This document shows positions 31,599 through 40,709 of a DNA stretch of 64,000 bases, one piece after another. This DNA is from JAFGAV01 sp041479055 (GTDB taxonomy: Bacteria; Acidobacteriota; Aminicenantia; Aminicenantales; JAFGAV01): contig OY969762.1 of the NCBI GenBank assembly GCA_963702835.1, positions 2,542,001 to 2,606,000 of the forward strand. The letters run 5' to 3'. The notes beneath the pieces are model-generated. The model made no database searches. It saw only the letters and a list, made by a program, of their open reading frames with translations, and had not been told where the DNA came from. Both the position numbers and the translations under genes were made by a program. Each line of letters opens with the position of its first letter. Position 1 is the first letter of the stretch.

Positions 31599-33305
31599 TC
31601 AGTATTTGCGCTCCTCGGGCTTGTACTTGGTGACCCGCACTTTCTTGTCGCTGAGCCGTACTCGGCCGTCCTTTAAAACGGCCACGGTGTGCTTGAGCCA
31701 ATCCTTGTCGTTCCTCTTGGGAAAATCCGTCCGGAAATGGGAGCCCCGCGTCTCTTCCCGGCGGAGGGCGCCCCGGGTGATGGTCTCGGCCAATTCGAGC
31801 GAGTGCTCGAACTCGAAGATGTTGACGATCTCCTGGCTGTAGCGCCGGTTCCGTCCGGAGCGGATGACCCGTCGGTAGTCATCGCGCATCTCGTGGATGC
31901 CGTCCAGCGCCGCCTGGAGGTCCCGGCGGTTTCGAAAGACGGCCACCTTGTCCGACATGAGAACCTTCATCCGCTGGAGGAGATGATGGATGGGAATCCC
32001 CTTATCCCGTTTCTCCCAGCCGGCAATCTGAGAAACAATCGCCTTCACTCCATCCTGAACATAATTGCGGATATTGGCCCGGCGGCCGCTTCCTCCGCCG
32101 GCCTTGATATAGCGGGAAGCGGACCGGCCGGCGATCTTGCCGAAGACGACGGTCTCCAGCAGCGAATTTCCGCCCAGCCGGTTGGCGCCGTGAACGCTGA
32201 GGCAGGAACATTCGCCGGCGGCGAAGACGCCCTCCACCTTCGTGGCGCAGTCACAGTCCACATCGAGGCCGCCCATGGAATAATGCTGAGCGGGTTCAAT
32301 GGGTATGGGCTTGTCCACCGGGTCCAGGCCGGCGAACCTCAGGCAGATGTCGCGGATGGCCGGCAGGCATTTCATGATCTTGGCCCGGCCCAGATGAGTC
32401 AGGTCGAGATGGATATACCGGTTCTCGAAGCCGCGGCCCTGGTCGATCTCGGTCTGGATGGCCCGGGCCACGATGTCCCGGGGGGCCAGCTCCATGGCCG
32501 AGGGAGCGTAGTCGGCCATGAACCTTCGGCCCAGGTTGTTCTTCAGGTAGCCTCCCTCGCCCCTGGCCGCCTCCGAGATGAGGATGTTTTTGCCGTAGAG
32601 CGAGGTCGGATGGAACTGGATGAACTCCATGTCTTTAAGCGGGAGGCCGGCCTGGAAGGCCAGGCCGATGCCGCTGCCCAAGGTGGTGTAGGCGTTGGTG
32701 GTGCGAAGGTAAACCCGGCCGTAGCCCCCCACGCCGAAAATGACCGCCCGGGCCTCAATGGGCACGACCTCGCCCTGGTCATAGCTGTAGGCCACCACCC
32801 CGCAGCAGCGGCCGTCCTCCACTACCAGCTTGGTCACCATGAACTCGTTGTAGAGCTTGACCTCTTTCTTCAGGGCCTGCTCAAAGAGGGTGTGGACCAG
32901 GACCTGGCCGGTCCGGTCCGCGGCATAGCAAGTCCGGGGAAAGCCCGCCCCGCCGAAAGGCCTCTGGGCGATCAGCCCGCCGGGAAAACGGCTGAAGGGG
33001 ACCCCGAGATGCTCCAGCTCCAGGACGGCCGGCACCGCCTGGCGGCACATCAGCTCGGCGGCATCCTGGTCGGCTAAAAAATCGCTGCCCTTGACGGTGT
33101 CGTAGGTATGCCGTTCGGCGCTGTCGTCCCGGCCGTTGGGATTATTGCCCAGCGAGGCGTTGATCCCGCCCTGGGCCGCCACCGAATGGGAACGGAGGGG
33201 ATGGACCTTGGAGATGACGGCCACGGATAAGCCCGGGTCCGCATGCAGCGCGGCCGCCATCCCGGCCAGGCCGTTGCCCACGATCAGGATGTCGTGACGC
33301 ATCAT
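31599..33305 (-). CDS. sdhA: Succinate dehydrogenase / fumarate reductase flavoprotein subunit
   Basis: Catalytic FAD subunit that interconverts succinate and fumarate. In the 568-aa protein the Rossmann start VGNGLAGM (9-16) is followed by HSVAAQGGINA at 40-50, where the histidine binds FAD covalently; FHPTSLYG, an EAARGEGGYL stretch and HYSMGG of the active site are present. The family length is 560-640 aa. It is preceded by sdhC and a 184-bp palindromic spacer. Confidence 0.95.
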   Translation of the reverse strand: MMRHDILIVGNGLAGMAAALHADPGLSVAVISKVHPLRSHSVAAQGGINASLGNNPNGRDDSAERHTYDTVKGSDFLADQDAAELMCRQAVPAVLELEHLGVPFSRFPGGLIAQRPFGGAGFPRTCYAADRTGQVLVHTLFEQALKKEVKLYNEFMVTKLVVEDGRCCGVVAYSYDQGEVVPIEARAVIFGVGGYGRVYLRTTNAYTTLGSGIGLAFQAGLPLKDMEFIQFHPTSLYGKNILISEAARGEGGYLKNNLGRRFMADYAPSAMELAPRDIVARAIQTEIDQGRGFENRYIHLDLTHLGRAKIMKCLPAIRDICLRFAGLDPVDKPIPIEPAQHYSMGGLDVDCDCATKVEGVFAAGECSCLSVHGANRLGGNSLLETVVFGKIAGRSASRYIKAGGGSGRRANIRNYVQDGVKAIVSQIAGWEKRDKGIPIHHLLQRMKVLMSDKVAVFRNRRDLQAALDGIHEMRDDYRRVIRSGRNRRYSQEIVNIFEFEHSLELAETITRGALRREETRGSHFRTDFPKRNDKDWLKHTVAVLKDGRVRLSDKKVRVTKYKPEERKY

Positions 33306-33489
33306 GCGGCAAGCATCTCCCTAGAGAGCGAAGCTCCCGTTGGAAAGGAGGAGGCGGCGCGCTTCCCCTCCCAGGAGGTGGGGAGTCCCTCCGCCGACCT
33401 CTCCGAAGACACCAACCTCTCGCCCCCTTGATTCCAAGGGGGTTGGGGGGGATTAATATTTTTAAAGTCGTGGAGATGCCTGCCGACAT
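33306..33489. repeat. Palindromic repeat between sdhC and sdhA (copy 1)
   Basis: 184 bp without a gene, carrying a long hairpin with the word GCTCCCGTTGGAAAGGAGG followed by GCGCGCTTCCCCTCCCA, then CCCCTTGATTCCAAGGGGGT, a second hairpin with a G-rich tail. The first part matches a longer element at about 58,440-58,490. It may act as an attenuator or processing site. Confidence 0.6.
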
Positions 33490-33798
33490 TTAATAATTCC
33501 TGGTGAAGTAAACCACGAGCAAGCCGGCGCTGATCAGGAACCCCAGGACAGTGAAGATCCAGAAAAGCAGCTTTTCCTTGCGCAGGCCCAGGTCGAGGAT
33601 AACCGTGCGCAGGCCGTACAGAGCGTGGTACACCACGGAGATGATGAGCACGGTGTCGATGAGCGGGTTGGTGTGGAGAAGAAGAGCCCAGTTGGGCTTC
33701 TGATTCTTGGTCATCAGAAAAAAGGAAGTCAGAAACTTGACTGACAGGAAAGCGACGAGCAAAAGACCCGTGACCCGGTGGAAGACCCAGACGAACAT
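33490..33798 (-). CDS. sdhC: Succinate dehydrogenase membrane anchor subunit
   Basis: The 102-aa membrane protein has three hydrophobic helices (VTGLLLVAFLSVKFLTSFFL, TVLIISVVYHALYGLR, LFWIFTVLGFLISAGLLVVY) and histidines in VFHRVTG and VYHALYG that can ligate haem b, the SdhC/SdhD pattern. The start is set at 33798 (MFVWVFHRVTG, GGAAAACCAAG upstream); the longer frame reaches into the RND gene and its first 57 residues are not SDH-like. No second anchor gene is present, so it would act as a single anchor with sdhAB. Confidence 0.8.
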   Translation of the reverse strand: MFVWVFHRVTGLLLVAFLSVKFLTSFFLMTKNQKPNWALLLHTNPLIDTVLIISVVYHALYGLRTVILDLGLRKEKLLFWIFTVLGFLISAGLLVVYFTRNY

Positions 33799-33884
33799 CT
33801 TGGTTTTCCTTTTCTTGTCTCTATTTTTTACTTGAAAGCCTTTCGCCTTGTCAAGGACGGAGAACTGCGTAAAAAGGCCGGGCC

Positions 33885-36800
33885 TCAGGGCCGCGCTTTC
33901 TCGCGCCCTCGGCGAAGGATGTAATAGACGGTCGGCGTGGCGACGAGCGATAGCAGCACTGAAATGCACAGCGAGCCGATGACGGCGATGGCCAGCGGCT
34001 TGAGCATGTCCGCTCCGGTGCCGATGCCGTAGGCCAGGGGAAGCATCCCCAGCGCCGCGGCCAGAGAGGTCATCAGGACGGGCCGCAGTCGGCGGCGCCC
34101 CGACCGGACGAGCGCTTCAGCCAAGCCCAGGTCCTCCGCCCGGAGAACCTTCACATAATCAAGCATGAGAATGCCGTTCTTGGCCACGATTCCAATGCCG
34201 ATGATGGCTCCCAAGAGGGAGACGACGTTGAGCGATGTCCTCGTGATCCACAGGGCCAGGATGGTCCCGAACATGGCCAACACGGCGCCGAAGATGATGG
34301 CCAACGGCTCGGTGAAAGAGCCGAACTCCAGAAGCAGGACAGTGAAGACCAAGAAGATGGCCATCAGCAGGACGATGACCAGGTTCCGGAAGGATTCCTG
34401 CTGCTGCTGGTAGAGGCCTCCGTACTCTATGGCACCCGGGGGAATGGACGGGTCCCGGCTCAGCGCGTCCCGGATCTCGGCCATAGCGCTGCCCATGTCG
34501 CGGCCCTCCAGCCGAGCCGTGACGGCCACGTCCTGACGCGAGTCTTCACGCCGGAGCTCGAGCTGGCCGGGCTCTTCGATGATATCAACCGCCTGAGAGA
34601 GTTTGATGAGAGCTCCGTCCGGTGTCCGCAAAGGCAGTTCGCGCAAGCTCGCCAATCGGTCGAGGCGCGACGGATCGACCTTAACCCTGATGTCAACCAC
34701 CCGGTCGCCCTCGAGGACCGATGAAGCCGTCTGTCCCAGCATGGCTGTATTGGCGGCCCGGGCGATGTCGTCGGCCGTCAAGCCGAACCGCTGCGCGTCC
34801 AGCGAGCGCACGCGGAGGTTGATGGTCGGCCCGGTGTAGACCAACCCGTTAAACGTATCCACGACGCCCTTGATCTTTTTGATCCGGGCCTCGACCTCGG
34901 GAGCCTTTTTCTCGAGCCAGGCCTGATTGGTTGAAAACAGCTTCACTTCGATGGGCTGGGGGGCCCACATTAAGTCGCCGATCAAGTCTCCCAGGATCCC
35001 GGGGAATTCCCAGTTCACGCTGGGCAGTTCGGCGTTAAAGCGTCGCCTCAATTCGGAGATAACCTCCGCGGTTTTCCGCTGGCGTTTGCTTTTCAGCTTA
35101 ACCAGAAAATCGCCCGTGTTCGGCTCGGCGATGGACAGGGCCAGCCTGGCTCCGGTGCGGCGTGAATAGCCGGCAATCTCGGGGACCGTTCGCAGGATCT
35201 TCTCCGCCTGGAGCAACTGGCGGTGGGTCTCGGCCAGGCTCGTCCCCGGAGGCGTGAAATAATCGATGACGAACCCCCCCTCATCCATGGGCGGCAGGAA
35301 TTCGCTCTCCAGGCGGTTGTATAGAAAAATCCCGGCCAGCAGCACAAGCCCGCATACGGCCAGCGTCAGCCTGTGGCGCCTGAGGGCGGCGCGCACGACC
35401 GTTTCGTAGATGCGGATGACGGCGCGGAGGAGACGCCCGCCCTGCTCGCCCGCCGAAGACGTTTGTTCCCCGCGATGGGAACGGATGAGCCAGGCCGCCA
35501 GCGAAGGCGTCAGGGTGACGGCCAGGACCAGCGAGGTCAGCAGCGATACGACCATGGTCAGGGCCAGAGCCCGGAAGAAGACGCCGGTGATTCCCTCGAG
35601 GAAGGTGAGGGGGATAAACACGACGACGGGCGTCAGAGTCGAGCCCACCAGCGGCCGGAGGATCTCGCCGAGCCCCTCCTGGATGGCCTTGATACGGCCC
35701 AACCCGGATGTCCGCTTGGTGTGGATCGCCTCAACAACGACGATGGCGTCGTCGATGACCAGGCCGATGGCGGCAGCAATGCCTCCCAGGGTCATCAGGT
35801 TGAAGCTCAAGCCGGTCGCTTTTATGGCCAAGATTGTGATGAGGACGGTGACGGGGATGACCAGGGTGGCCACCAGCGTCGTACCCCAATTCTTCAAGAA
35901 AAAATACAAGATGAACACGGAAAGGATCAGGCCGAAAAAGATCGCTTCCCAAACGCTGTCCACCGAAGCTCGGACGATCTCGGATTGATCATAGAAAAAG
36001 GCAAGCTTCAAATCCGCAGGCAACTCCCCTTTCAGCTCTCTCAATAGTCCCTTGAGCGCGCTGGCGATGTCCAGCGTGCTCCCGTCGGGCTGACTGCGGA
36101 CATTGAGCAGGACCGCGTTCACTCCGTCGGCGGTCACGACGTTGAAGACGGGCTCCGGTCCCCGCTCGACCCGGGCGAAATCTTTGACCCGGACCGGATG
36201 ACCGCCGGCGGAATTGACGACGAAATTTTCTATGTCCCGGATCGAATGCAGGCGCCCGTCGACCACCGTCAGATAGAGCGTATGGTTCTCTTCATGCATG
36301 CCCGCCGAGGCCACGAAATTATTATTGGTCAGGGCCCCCGTGATTTGGGAAAGGGAGAGATGGGCGGCGGCCAGCCGGAGAGGATCGACGACGATGTGAT
36401 ATTCGGGCGTGCGGCCGCCGACGAGGTCCACCCGGGCGACCCCGGGGATCCTCAGGAAGCGGAGTTTGAGATTGTAACGTGCTATTTCCCACAATTCGGT
36501 GATGTCGCGACTTTTGCTGGTGAGGCTGACGCCCAGGATGGGGAAGGCCGAAAAGGTCAGCCGGAAGACCGAAGTCTCGACCGTCTCGGGGAGCGTGGCG
36601 CGGATCTGAGACAGCCGGCTGAGGACGTAAAGCTCGGACTGAATCATATCCACCTTCCAGGTGAAAAAAACGCTGATCTCCGCCGCGCCGCGGCCCGTCG
36701 TGGAACGGATGGTGACGACGCCGCGAATGTCCTTCATGGCTTCCTCTATGGGCCGGGTGATGGTGGCCATCATCTCGTCGCCGGGCATGACACCGTTGTC

Positions 36801-36959
36801 CACCAGGATAACGACGCGGGGAAAGTTCGTCTGGGGAAAGACCGACGAAGATATATGCAGGGCCGAATAGGCGCCGGCCAGGCAGAGGGCGGCGCAGATG
36901 AAAGCAATCGGCAGGGCATGTTGGGTGGCGAACCGGCCTAAAGGGGTATGCTCACTCAT
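33885..36959 (-). CDS. RND-family efflux transporter permease
   Basis: Proton-driven inner-membrane pump of a tripartite export system. The 1024-aa AcrB/CusA-type protein has the usual first helix (ALPIAFICAALCLAGAY), two large periplasmic loops and 12 membrane segments; the charged motif IGLVIDDAIVVVEAI marks helix 4. Its periplasmic loops match neither AcrB nor CusA fully, so the substrate is unknown. It overlaps the membrane fusion gene by 8 bp and ends 87 bp before sdhC. Confidence 0.93.
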   Translation of the reverse strand: MSEHTPLGRFATQHALPIAFICAALCLAGAYSALHISSSVFPQTNFPRVVILVDNGVMPGDEMMATITRPIEEAMKDIRGVVTIRSTTGRGAAEISVFFTWKVDMIQSELYVLSRLSQIRATLPETVETSVFRLTFSAFPILGVSLTSKSRDITELWEIARYNLKLRFLRIPGVARVDLVGGRTPEYHIVVDPLRLAAAHLSLSQITGALTNNNFVASAGMHEENHTLYLTVVDGRLHSIRDIENFVVNSAGGHPVRVKDFARVERGPEPVFNVVTADGVNAVLLNVRSQPDGSTLDIASALKGLLRELKGELPADLKLAFFYDQSEIVRASVDSVWEAIFFGLILSVFILYFFLKNWGTTLVATLVIPVTVLITILAIKATGLSFNLMTLGGIAAAIGLVIDDAIVVVEAIHTKRTSGLGRIKAIQEGLGEILRPLVGSTLTPVVVFIPLTFLEGITGVFFRALALTMVVSLLTSLVLAVTLTPSLAAWLIRSHRGEQTSSAGEQGGRLLRAVIRIYETVVRAALRRHRLTLAVCGLVLLAGIFLYNRLESEFLPPMDEGGFVIDYFTPPGTSLAETHRQLLQAEKILRTVPEIAGYSRRTGARLALSIAEPNTGDFLVKLKSKRQRKTAEVISELRRRFNAELPSVNWEFPGILGDLIGDLMWAPQPIEVKLFSTNQAWLEKKAPEVEARIKKIKGVVDTFNGLVYTGPTINLRVRSLDAQRFGLTADDIARAANTAMLGQTASSVLEGDRVVDIRVKVDPSRLDRLASLRELPLRTPDGALIKLSQAVDIIEEPGQLELRREDSRQDVAVTARLEGRDMGSAMAEIRDALSRDPSIPPGAIEYGGLYQQQQESFRNLVIVLLMAIFLVFTVLLLEFGSFTEPLAIIFGAVLAMFGTILALWITRTSLNVVSLLGAIIGIGIVAKNGILMLDYVKVLRAEDLGLAEALVRSGRRRLRPVLMTSLAAALGMLPLAYGIGTGADMLKPLAIAVIGSLCISVLLSLVATPTVYYILRRGREKARP

Positions 36960-38040
36960 TTATTTCTTGGATGATGTGAATTTTGGTCCCGTCCGGGACG
37001 GCATAAGCGTCGGTGGTGATAATCATCTGGCCTTCCTTGAGGCCGTCGGCCGTTATTTCGACCAGCCCGTTTTCCCGAAGCCCGAATTTGACCGGCTTCC
37101 GGACGGCCCGGCCGCCGGCGACCAGGACGATCAGCCCCGTTTCGCTGCCCACCGCATCGGCGATGACGGCGGCCTCCGGCACGGCCAGGCAGCCGGCGTG
37201 CTCCTCAGAGACGATGCGGACGCTCAAGAATTGGCCCGGCCGGAAGCCGGCCCCCGGCGGGATGGAAATGCGGACCGGCAGAGTATCGGTCTTGTCGTCG
37301 ATCTTTGAGCCGATGTAAACAACGGCGCCGGCGGCCGGCCGGCCGCTTTCAAGCCGCGCTGTTTGCCCGATGCGGAGGGGCGAGGCTTCCCGGCTGGGAA
37401 CGGCCACGGCCGCCACCAAGCGGTCAAGGTCGATGATGGTGGCCAGAACCGTGTTCAGCTCCACGGCTTCTCCGGGCTCAGTGTTGATCTTGACGACGGT
37501 GCCGGCCAGCGGCGCTTCGACCCTCAAAAGGGAGAGGCCGGTTTCTGCGACGGCCAGCTCACTGCGGGCGTCGTTGAGCTGCTGCTCCGCTTCCTGGTAG
37601 CTTTTTTTGGAAGTGCCCTCCACGGGCAGGAGGGTCTTTTGCCGTTCAAAATTCGCTTCGGCAAAGGCGACGGCTTTCTTGGCCTTGTCGGCGGCGACCT
37701 CGGCCACACGGCTGTCAAGACGGAAGAGGATATCTCCCTTGGCCACGCGCCGGCCCTCGGCGCACTCGATGCGGGCGACGACCCCGGCCACGGGCGAAGC
37801 CACCTCGGCGTCGGCCGGAGGCCGCCCCAAGCCGGCGGGCTCGGGCTCCACGGAGCCGTAGGCTGTTATCAGGTTATGGAGCGTGGCTCTCGAGATCGAA
37901 CCGACATGGACGGCCATATCCGCGGCGACCTCTTCATTCTCCCCGCCCCCTTTGGGCCGGACCAGCTTGACGATGACGACCGCGGCCAGGGCAACCGCAA
38001 CCAGAACAATGGCCAGCCTCCAGATACGGCGCTTATTCAT
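36952..38040 (-). CDS. RND efflux periplasmic adaptor (HlyD/MFP family)
   Basis: Links the pump to the outer-membrane channel. The 362-aa protein has an N-terminal membrane anchor (LAIVLVAVALAAVVIVKLV), a lipoyl-like half (ASPVAGVVARIECAEGRRVA and LRVEAPLAGTVVKINTEPGE) on both sides of a coiled coil (ADKAKKAVAFAEANFERQKT) and a beta-barrel domain (IGQTARLESGR). It lies 1 bp from the TolC-like gene upstream and overlaps the pump gene downstream. Confidence 0.92.
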   Translation of the reverse strand: MNKRRIWRLAIVLVAVALAAVVIVKLVRPKGGGENEEVAADMAVHVGSISRATLHNLITAYGSVEPEPAGLGRPPADAEVASPVAGVVARIECAEGRRVAKGDILFRLDSRVAEVAADKAKKAVAFAEANFERQKTLLPVEGTSKKSYQEAEQQLNDARSELAVAETGLSLLRVEAPLAGTVVKINTEPGEAVELNTVLATIIDLDRLVAAVAVPSREASPLRIGQTARLESGRPAAGAVVYIGSKIDDKTDTLPVRISIPPGAGFRPGQFLSVRIVSEEHAGCLAVPEAAVIADAVGSETGLIVLVAGGRAVRKPVKFGLRENGLVEITADGLKEGQMIITTDAYAVPDGTKIHIIQEINE

Positions 38041-38041
38041 C

Positions 38042-39460
38042 CTATCGCTCCTTATTTTGCCCCTCCGGCCGGCGGGGGGGTCCTGAAATCCAGTCCTTCA
38101 GTTCGAGCGGACTCTGCATGGCGTTTTCGAGCTCGCCGACCGCCTGCTGCGCCTTGACCAGAGCGTCCAGCCTGGCCAGCGAGCTCGAGGCGAGCTCCAG
38201 TCGAATGCCCAGAAGCTCAAGCTTCGAGATCTGGCCAACCTCATAGCGGACCTTAGCGGCTGCTTCCTGCTCCAGGAGGCTCGCTTGCATCTCGCCGGCG
38301 GTCTTGGCCTTATCCAGGGAGGCCCGGCAGGCGGCCAGGGCGGCGTCGATCTGCTCGATCACCCTGGCCTGGAGGGCCAGAAACCGGGCCGCGCTCTCCT
38401 GCCGGCGGGCCTCCGCTTCAGCGATCGGCCCTTTATTGCGGTTGAAGAGAGGCAGGATGAGCGACAGCCCGAGCGTCCATTTCAAATCGGTCTGGTCGAG
38501 CTGTAAACCCGGGCCGAGGGAAATATCGGGATACTGTTTGGCGACCTCGAGCCGGAGGGCGGATTGGGAGGCTTCATATTCGGACAGGGCGCCGAGAATA
38601 TCAGCCCGCTGGAGAAGTGTCTGCCGGCGGACTTCGGCCGAGGGGATCTCGGCGCGCAGATCGAGGAAGGCATCGAAAGAAAAAGCCAGGCCGTCCAGGG
38701 CTTTGGCCGGGAGGCCGATGGCCGCGGCCAAAGCAATGAGCGCCCGGCCGCTCTGGGCGGAGGCATCCAGGGCGGCCAGCCGCGTGCCGTCGAGTGCGAT
38801 CCGGGTTTGGGTGACCTCATAAACAGAGGCTTCTCCCGCGGCCGCTCGGGCTTCGAGGATCTTGAGACTTTCAGCCTGGAAGGCGAGCTGCGCTTGCAGG
38901 AGCGACTCGGCTTGCCGGGAGGCAAAAAGGTCAAGAAATGCCTGACGCAGCCGGCTGCGGACCCCCCAGGCCACCGAGAGGATGTTCAGGCGGGCTGCTT
39001 CCGAAAGATTCCGGGCTTGAGCGATCCGGTAGCCCCGTTTGCCGGCGGTTTCGATGGGGATGTCGAGTGATGCCTCGGGAATCCAGGGCGTGACCTGCGA
39101 AACGGGCGTGGTGCTGTTGTATCCCGCCCGGGCGCCGGCGGCCGGGTTGGGAAGCTCGCCGGCCGTTATCCGCCCGGCTTGAGCCACGCCCCATTGGGCG
39201 CGGGCCACGTCCAGGTCGGGATGATAGTACATGGCGGCCAGGGTGAGAGCGCGCAGGTCCCAGGTCGAGGGCGGCCACGACTCGATCCCGGGCCGGGACC
39301 GGATGAAATCCCTGATCTCCGCGGCGTCGAGCCTCCGCGCTTCGAAGTCATCCATAACCCGCGCCGTCGAAATCGGCCGGGGTTGAAAACGGATGCAAGA
39401 GGCCATCGACATGACCAGAAAGACTAGCCACAGCGTCCAAACCCTGTTTTTCAGAACCAT
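38042..39460 (-). CDS. TolC/OEP-family outer-membrane efflux lipoprotein
   Basis: Outer-membrane channel of RND operon 1. From the ATG at 39460 (GGAAGGAC ribosome site; the annotated frame at 39484 adds 8 residues) the signal ends at a lipobox LVMSMASC, so it is a lipoprotein of about 472 aa. Two long coiled-coil repeats typical of OEP proteins are seen (ALTLAAMYYHPDLDVARAQW and LRREVAKQYPDISL-type segments). It is the first gene of the operon; the 160 bp upstream hold its promoter region. Confidence 0.9.
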   Translation of the reverse strand: MVLKNRVWTLWLVFLVMSMASCIRFQPRPISTARVMDDFEARRLDAAEIRDFIRSRPGIESWPPSTWDLRALTLAAMYYHPDLDVARAQWGVAQAGRITAGELPNPAAGARAGYNSTTPVSQVTPWIPEASLDIPIETAGKRGYRIAQARNLSEAARLNILSVAWGVRSRLRQAFLDLFASRQAESLLQAQLAFQAESLKILEARAAAGEASVYEVTQTRIALDGTRLAALDASAQSGRALIALAAAIGLPAKALDGLAFSFDAFLDLRAEIPSAEVRRQTLLQRADILGALSEYEASQSALRLEVAKQYPDISLGPGLQLDQTDLKWTLGLSLILPLFNRNKGPIAEAEARRQESAARFLALQARVIEQIDAALAACRASLDKAKTAGEMQASLLEQEAAAKVRYEVGQISKLELLGIRLELASSSLARLDALVKAQQAVGELENAMQSPLELKDWISGPPRRPEGQNKER

Positions 39461-39623
39461 GTCCTTCCTTCCGACTTTTGCCAAGGCCGTCCTTAATCTA
39501 GCACCAGGAATATTATCATTTAGACGTTTATGATGGCTTTTTCTTCCTTTTGCTCTAGACGATATACTCCAGTCTCGACCTGCACAATTTAAACCTTTAG
39601 GACAAACGAATGAGACTGCCCGG

Positions 39624-40709
39624 TCAAGTCAATGAGGTTCGGCCGTTCTTTTTCAGCTTGTCCAGAATGTCCTTTACCCTCTGGTCCTGGTCGCGGCGGC
39701 AGACAAGCAGGGCATCCTCGGTTTCGACGACGATGAGGTCATGGACGCCGACAAGGGCCGTGAGCTTGCCCGGGCTATAAACGAGGCAGTTCCCGGAATC
39801 CAGGGACAGCAATTCCCCGCGGGCGGCGTTGCCCTGGCCGTCCTTGGGCCAGACCTCCAGCAGCGAGGACCAGGCTCCGACATCCGACCAGCGGAAATCG
39901 GCCGGACAGACGACGACTCCTTGGGCTTTCTCCATCAGGGCGAAATCAATGGACAGGGAGGGCGCTTCCTTAAAAACGGCCTCCACCTCCCGCCGGTCGC
40001 CGGCCCGCAGTGCGGCTGCCGTCCTCTCCCAGAACGGCCAGAACTCCGGGGCATGCTTCTTGAGCTTGGCGGCGAAGGTCTCCGCCCTCCAGATGAACAT
40101 GCCCGAATTCCACCAGTAATTCCCCGCGGCCAGGAATTCCTGGGCCTGCTTCAAGGCCGGCTTCTCCTTGAACTCCAGGACGTCAAAGAAAGAGAACCCG
40201 CCGAAAGTTGCGGATTTTTTCTTGGCGAAATGGATGTAGCCGTATCCCGTGGCCGGAAAGGAAGGGCGGATGCCGAAAGTGATAAGCGAGTCCGAGGCGC
40301 AGGCCGCGTCGGCCCCGGCCTCCAGCTGCTTGAGGTAAACGGGAACATCCCCGATGAGATGGTCGGAGGGCAAAACAACGACGGCTGCCTGGGGGTCCTG
40401 ATTGAAGAGAGAGGCCGTGGCCAGGAGGAGCGACGGCGCGGTGTTCTTGGCCTGGGGCTCGATCAGGCAATTCTCCGCCGGCAATCGGGGGATAAGCCGG
40501 CGGATGGTCTCCGTCTGCTCGGCGTCGGCCACGGTGGTGATGCGGGACAACGGGACAAAAGGTTCGAGCCTGTCTACCGTCTCCTCGAGCATGGTCTTGG
40601 AGCCGGTGATGGGCAGGAACTGCTTCGGCCTTTTCTGCCGGCTGAGAGGCCAGAACCGGGTGCCGCTCCCCCCGGCCATGATGACGACCCTGATAGCGGA
40701 CCGGCTCAT
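39624..40709 (-). CDS. manC: Mannose-1-phosphate guanylyltransferase
   Basis: Makes GDP-mannose from mannose-1-phosphate and GTP. The 361-aa protein starts with the nucleotide-binding motif GGSGTRFWPLSR (13-24) and continues with RPKQFLPI, VLPSDHLI and FKEKPALKQA, the single-domain ManC set without an isomerase domain. It overlaps the phosphomannomutase gene by 4 bp, so the two successive enzymes are coupled. Confidence 0.95.
   Translation of the reverse strand: MSRSAIRVVIMAGGSGTRFWPLSRQKRPKQFLPITGSKTMLEETVDRLEPFVPLSRITTVADAEQTETIRRLIPRLPAENCLIEPQAKNTAPSLLLATASLFNQDPQAAVVVLPSDHLIGDVPVYLKQLEAGADAACASDSLITFGIRPSFPATGYGYIHFAKKKSATFGGFSFFDVLEFKEKPALKQAQEFLAAGNYWWNSGMFIWRAETFAAKLKKHAPEFWPFWERTAAALRAGDRREVEAVFKEAPSLSIDFALMEKAQGVVVCPADFRWSDVGAWSSLLEVWPKDGQGNAARGELLSLDSGNCLVYSPGKLTALVGVHDLIVVETEDALLVCRRDQDQRVKDILDKLKKNGRTSLT

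Noticed and set aside
31689..33077. Long plus-strand frame of 462 codons opposite sdhA
   Set aside because: It is the antisense of a strong, motif-rich sdhA gene; high GC keeps stops out of this frame. The same holds for long frames opposite hsdR, hsdM, manC, pyrG and the RND genes.
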